Positions 59,967 to 64,000 of a stretch of 64,000 nt of DNA are shown piece by piece; the stretch's first letter is position 1, and every line of letters begins with the position of its first letter. The position numbers and the translations under genes were made by a program. This DNA is from Dermatophagoides farinae (Eukaryota > Arthropoda > Arachnida > Sarcoptiformes > Pyroglyphidae), in assembly GCF_024713945.1 (NCBI RefSeq), contig NC_134685.1, positions 1,736,001 through 1,800,000 of the forward strand. Reading direction: 5' to 3'. The notes beneath the pieces are model-generated. The model was not told where the DNA came from. It saw only the letters and a list, made by a program, of their open reading frames with translations, and ran no database searches.

Positions 59967-60119
59967 CCATCAACCATTTCTAACGGAATAATGCTACCAC
60001 GGAATACTAATCAATTGATTCATAGATCGATTATAGATTTGATTATAACTTACCCAAATTTTTTTTTTTTGAAATGAACAAAATTTCAAGAATAATTCAT
60101 ATCGATATATTCGTCATCA

Positions 60120-62044
60120 TTAATCGGATGTATTGACTAAAGATGTAGTAGCTACATTAGCAGTAGCAGTAGCAGTTGTAGATATTACTGCCGCTGCTGC
60201 TGCTGTTGTTGCTGTTGATGATGATGAAACATTATTCGTATGATGATTTGAATTTGCCGTTGATGTTCTTCGAAATGCTGATGGTGTACGACTTCTATTA
60301 ATCAATGATAATGGTTCTGGTGAATGTTGTTGTTCTTGATGTTGATTTGACGACGATGATGATGTTGTGGATGATGATGATGATGATGATGATGGTGATG
60401 ATGATGGTGATGGTAATGGTGATGGTGTACTATTTCCACCATTATTATTATTATCAGATGTTTGTTGCTGTTGTGATTGACTATTTTCATCATTAATATC
60501 GGTAATAACATCAACCGATGGTGATTCTCGACTATCCGGTCTTGATATTGGCAATGGCAATGGCAATGGTGATTGCAATGGTGATGATGATGATGATGAT
60601 GATAATTGTCCTTCACGATTACCATTATCATTCATCGTTGTCATTGTTTTTGTAGTTGTATTTATCATCGTTGTTGATGTAGTTGTCGATGATGGTGTTG
60701 ATCGATTATTTGTTGCTGATGTTGTTTGAATATTTGATCCATGATGATTTGTCTGTTGTTGTTGTTGTTGTTGTTGAGATTGATTCAATGGATGATTCGA
60801 AATAATTGATGCTAAATGTGATGTTAAATGAGCAGTCCATGCTGATTCAGCCAATGTTTGTGGATGATTTAAATTTGAATTTATAGTCATATTGGATGAA
60901 CCGGATCCAATCATACCATGATGATGATTATGATTAAAATGACCAACATGATTCATTGATGATGATGGATGATGATGTGCAGTACCAGTTGGACTGGGTG
61001 ATAAATTTCGATTTCTTTGACCATTAATTGTTGATGATTGATGAGAATTAATGTTTCCATTATTCGATGAATTTATTGTTGTTGTTGTTGTTGGTAAATT
61101 TGTTGTTGATGATGATGATGATCCAGGAAATAATCCAGCAAAATATGATCGTGGATGTGGAAATGCTGGACCACCACCAATATTTCCATGATGTTGTTGA
61201 TGATGATGATGATGATGATGTGGGAATGTTCCATTTCCACCACCACCACCACCAACACCTGATGATGAACGATTACTGCCGCCGCCACCACCACCACTGG
61301 CAGCAGCAGCAGCAAATTGAGACCAAGTAGCTGCATTCTGTAAATCAGCAAAATGACTAAAAGCAAGTAATGGATTTAATAATGTATGTGATGGAGGCGG
61401 TGGTGGTGGTATTGTTACCACCGGTGGTGGTGGTAATCCACCGGATATTTGTTGTTGTTGTTGTTGTCCACCAAATGGCGATGAAGATGATGTGGATGAT
61501 GATGATGATGAAAGATTACGATTCAGACCAATTAATGCCGTTGGTAATAAACCATTGGTCATCATCGGTGTTGTTGAATGCTGTTGATTATGATGATGAT
61601 GATGAAGATGAACATTTGTTAAATGTGATGAATGATGATTCGATATTGATTTTGCTGTCATTAAATTAGCAATCGATGATGATGATGATGATGATGGATT
61701 TGAATTTGTTCGATTATTAGCATTGTTCGATATTGTTCTTAAATCACGATCATCATTATCTTTACCAGTAATTGTAGCAGTTGTTATAACCGATGTTGTA
61801 TTGTTATTGTTATTATTTTTACCTAAAGAATTTAAATCCAAATTAAAACCAGATTTCGATGTTCTTGTTGGTGATAATGATGATGATGATGATAATTTAC
61901 CATTTCTTTGACCATTCATCAATAATGTTGTTGATGATGATGATTTAGATGATTTAGATGATGTTGATGATGATGCCGATAATGGTGGTGGTGGCGGTGT
62001 GGTTGGTGACAGGTTTCCATTTATAATTAATTGATTATTTGATA
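60120..62044 (-). CDS. 3' exon of a large low-complexity, probably regulatory protein
   Basis: About 640 residues open from a CAATAG acceptor at 62045-62046 (phase 1 join) to the stop. A single-exon start at the Met at 61919 is the alternative. Composition is Ser, Asn, His, Gln, Gly, Pro and Ala runs, typical of the tails of developmental transcription factors. Less repetitive islands are SGFNLDLNSLGK, SIANLMTAKSISNHH, TNGLLPTALIGLNRNL, HTLLNPLLAFSHFADLQNAA with TWSQFAAAAA, SYFAGLFPG, LAESAWTAHLTSHLASII, SRPDSRESPSVDVITDIND and SPEPLSLINRSRTPSAFRR. SIANLMTAKS and PLSLI look like short corepressor- or cofactor-type motifs, which is inference. No DNA-binding domain is in this exon; it would be in upstream exons at higher coordinates. 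I cannot name the gene. Confidence 0.6.
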
Positions 62045-64000
62045 CTATTGATTTGTTGTGGACGAAAGAAATGATTGAAAAAAGAATATTTTAAAATGAT
62101 CAGGTTAATAGGTATAAAATTCATAAGAAAAAAAAAAGAAATTCTGGTTTATTTTCGGGGGGAGAGGACAAGAATCCTATCAAATTTTCCATTAATCCAT
62201 CCATCCATTCATCATGGAATATTCTTGTGTTTTGTTTTTGTTTTTGTTTTTTTGTTTTGCCTGATAAAATTCTTTAATAATTTTTTTTCTCCCTAAATTC
62301 AAATTTATTTTTTCCAGAATTTTATATTCATTTATTTTTTTTGTTTGTTTTATTTGTTTGTTGCTACATCGTTCCGTACATGCTCCTTTTGTTGTCGTAT
62401 CCTGCCTGTAGACCTTCACAGAATCATCCGAACGGACAGACAGACAGACGGACATTTTGAAAGAATTTTTATTTGGCTACAAAAACAAAAAAATTTTTTT
62501 TTGCGCATGAATTTTCATCAAAAATTACAAAAATGTGTGTGTGTGTACGAAAAAATGAATGAATGAATGAATGAACCAAGGATGAACCTTTAGTTTTCAC
62601 ATTTTTTCCTCTATTGTAACAAAACAATTTTCAAAGAATGGCCAAATAGAAAATGAACAAACCAACCAACCAAACAACCAATCGACCAACGAAAAAATGC
62701 GAAAGAACCGCCTACATTTCTTATATGTGCAATAATGTAGCTACTTTGTTGGCTACATAATCATCATCAATACATACATACAGAATTTTTATATATATGT
62801 AATACACACACACACACATGCGTAGTGAGAAAAAAATTCTTGATTTTTTTTTAAATGGCTACAAAACAAAATTTCATTTTTTTTTAAATGATTTAACGAG
62901 AAATAATGCAAAAAAAACAACAAAAAAAGAACGAAGAAGAAGAATTGGCATTGGACATGACAATAGCAAAAAAAAAACCTGAAAAGAATACGAGACTATA
63001 AAAAAAACAGTGATAAAGAAACAAAATGTATGTTTCAACAAGAAATAAAAAAAAAACAAACGTCCAAATCGAGATGTATGTCTGTGTGTGTGTGTGGGAT
63101 ATAAATCAATTGGTGGCCAAAAGAAAATATGGAAATGTGGAGACAGAATGAGAGAATAAAATTCAAATTATTTGAAACTATGAAAATTTTCTTATTTGCA
63201 TTTTGATTTATATGTGTATAATGAAAATGACAAGATAATGATAATCATAAATAAAAATAGTGGTAATATACATTAACCGTAGTGCAATTCCAACAACAAC
63301 AACAACAACAACGAATTCAAATAAATAACTAGAATCACGCAATTCTCATATATATCCAATCAAACAATCAACAAACCCCGAAGGAATTACAGATAAAAAA
63401 ATCCACCAATTGTGAATGTGGCCATCGCCCATACATAACCAACCAATCAAGGGAAAAAAACCTAACCAAACAAATGTACGAAAACATTTACACAACGACA
63501 ACGAAAAAAAAACTTGAAAATATATGGATAATACAACAAGTACGAAAATTGGCCATTTACACATTTATCGACGCCCAAAAAATTTTCAGTGTTTTTTTTT
63601 TTTTTTTTTTTTTGAAAGTAGAAAAAAAACATTCTTGAAAATGTAGCTTTGACAAGCTTTTTTTCATTGGCCTATCCGCACATGATGATGATGATAATAA
63701 ACTAACCAACTGATGACAACGAAATGATGCGTGCGCATCAATTTGATCATGCAGTCGCAAGAATTGGATACATTTTATACAATTGCAGTTGAGCACCAAG
63801 AAAGCTTTGGTATCATTGCACCAATATGAGAAAATATTGAATACAATGAATGGCTTCTTAAAAACGGTAATGTTGTTGTTCCAAAGTGTATCATTGCATA
63901 ACAACATATTGGACACATTCCAAAAAAATGGCCAAAAACACACACAACACACCATTGAACTTTTGGATAAAACCACTACTACAAAATTGAAAATCCATAT
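62045..64000. other. probable intron or upstream region of the 60 kb gene
   Basis: About 2 kb on the 5' side of the minus-strand exon. Mostly A/T tracts and short CA/GT runs; no exon was recognised. The last 350 bases (63650-63990) are less repetitive than the rest and hold the dyad GATGCGTGCGCATC (63726-63739) and a 139-residue minus-strand open frame without recognisable domains. Confidence 0.4.

Larger units (their letters stand above)
48331..60119. other. 11.8 kb gene desert downstream of the 60 kb gene
   Basis: No open frame here has domain character. Content is homopolymer A/T, CAA/GTT, CA/GT, GA/CT and ATC arrays mixed with AT-rich unique sequence. Inverted repeats and a candidate receptor site are listed separately. 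As it lies 3' of a probable regulatory gene, it could be its cis-regulatory territory, or hold long UTRs or non-coding transcripts. That is inference. Confidence 0.5.

Noticed and set aside
59889-60077. 62-residue frame made of Thr-His repeats
   Set aside because: It is a translation of the CA microsatellite.
60302-61669. Several long frames on both strands inside the 60 kb exon
   Set aside because: Trinucleotide repeats such as GAT/ATC stay open in several frames. The 640-residue frame has the varied, non-repeat islands, so the others are shadows.
1-64000. Transposable elements and viral insertions
   Set aside because: No reverse transcriptase, integrase, transposase or capsid motifs were recognised in any frame. 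Degenerate copies cannot be excluded without a repeat-library search.
1-64000. tRNA and snRNA genes
   Set aside because: I looked for GGTTCGAATC-type B boxes and for snRNA starts and found none convincing. A tRNAscan-SE and Infernal run would decide.

Overview
The window is animal nuclear DNA, very AT-rich and full of simple repeats (ATC/GAT, CAA/GTT, CA/GT and GA runs, long A and T tracts). The proteins are arthropod-like. Three traits together fit an acariform (astigmatid, dust-mite-like) mite: introns of roughly 50-120 bases with GTAAGT/GTATGT donors, intron-poor genes packed closely together, and proteins loaded with Gln, His, Asn and Ser runs. The mite assignment is inference from style and gene content; no species marker was read.

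Left block (1-13.2 kb): KDSR (sphingolipid synthesis), a small spliced coiled-coil protein, a SMYD4-like methyltransferase, ALDH6A1 and ABAT in tandem on one strand, then NDUFA11 (complex I) and an ANKRD49-like ankyrin protein sharing a 252-base divergent promoter. ABAT can make methylmalonate semialdehyde and ALDH6A1 consumes it, so these two neighbours can perform consecutive steps of valine/thymine/beta-amino-acid breakdown. From 13.2 to 21.0 kb I find no gene.

Middle block (21-43.5 kb): a gustatory-receptor-like 7TM gene whose start lies in an exon I could not find; a TPX2-like spindle factor and an ARHGAP19-like RhoGAP in divergent orientation; FZR1/Cdh1, the APC/C activator; glucosamine-6-phosphate isomerase; a secreted two-CUB protein; an unrecognised Gln/His-rich protein carrying three copies of an 'IAPEDYxHIY' motif; an NRF-6-type acyltransferase; and a kainate-type glutamate receptor with large insertions. 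TPX2, the RhoGAP and FZR1 form a compact mitosis neighbourhood. Both neighbours of FZR1 carry KEN boxes, the degron that Cdh1 recognises.

Right block (43.5-64 kb): almost gene-free for 16 kb apart from one small, probably spliced low-complexity gene (47.7-48.3 kb). It is followed by the 3' exon of a large, probably regulatory protein (60.1-62.0 kb, minus strand), whose upstream exons are either in the last 2 kb or outside the window. I saw no transposase, reverse transcriptase, rRNA, tRNA or CRISPR array by eye. Exon joins below were worked out by hand from splice consensus, frame and family similarity. All protein identifications rest on motif recognition, not on a search.
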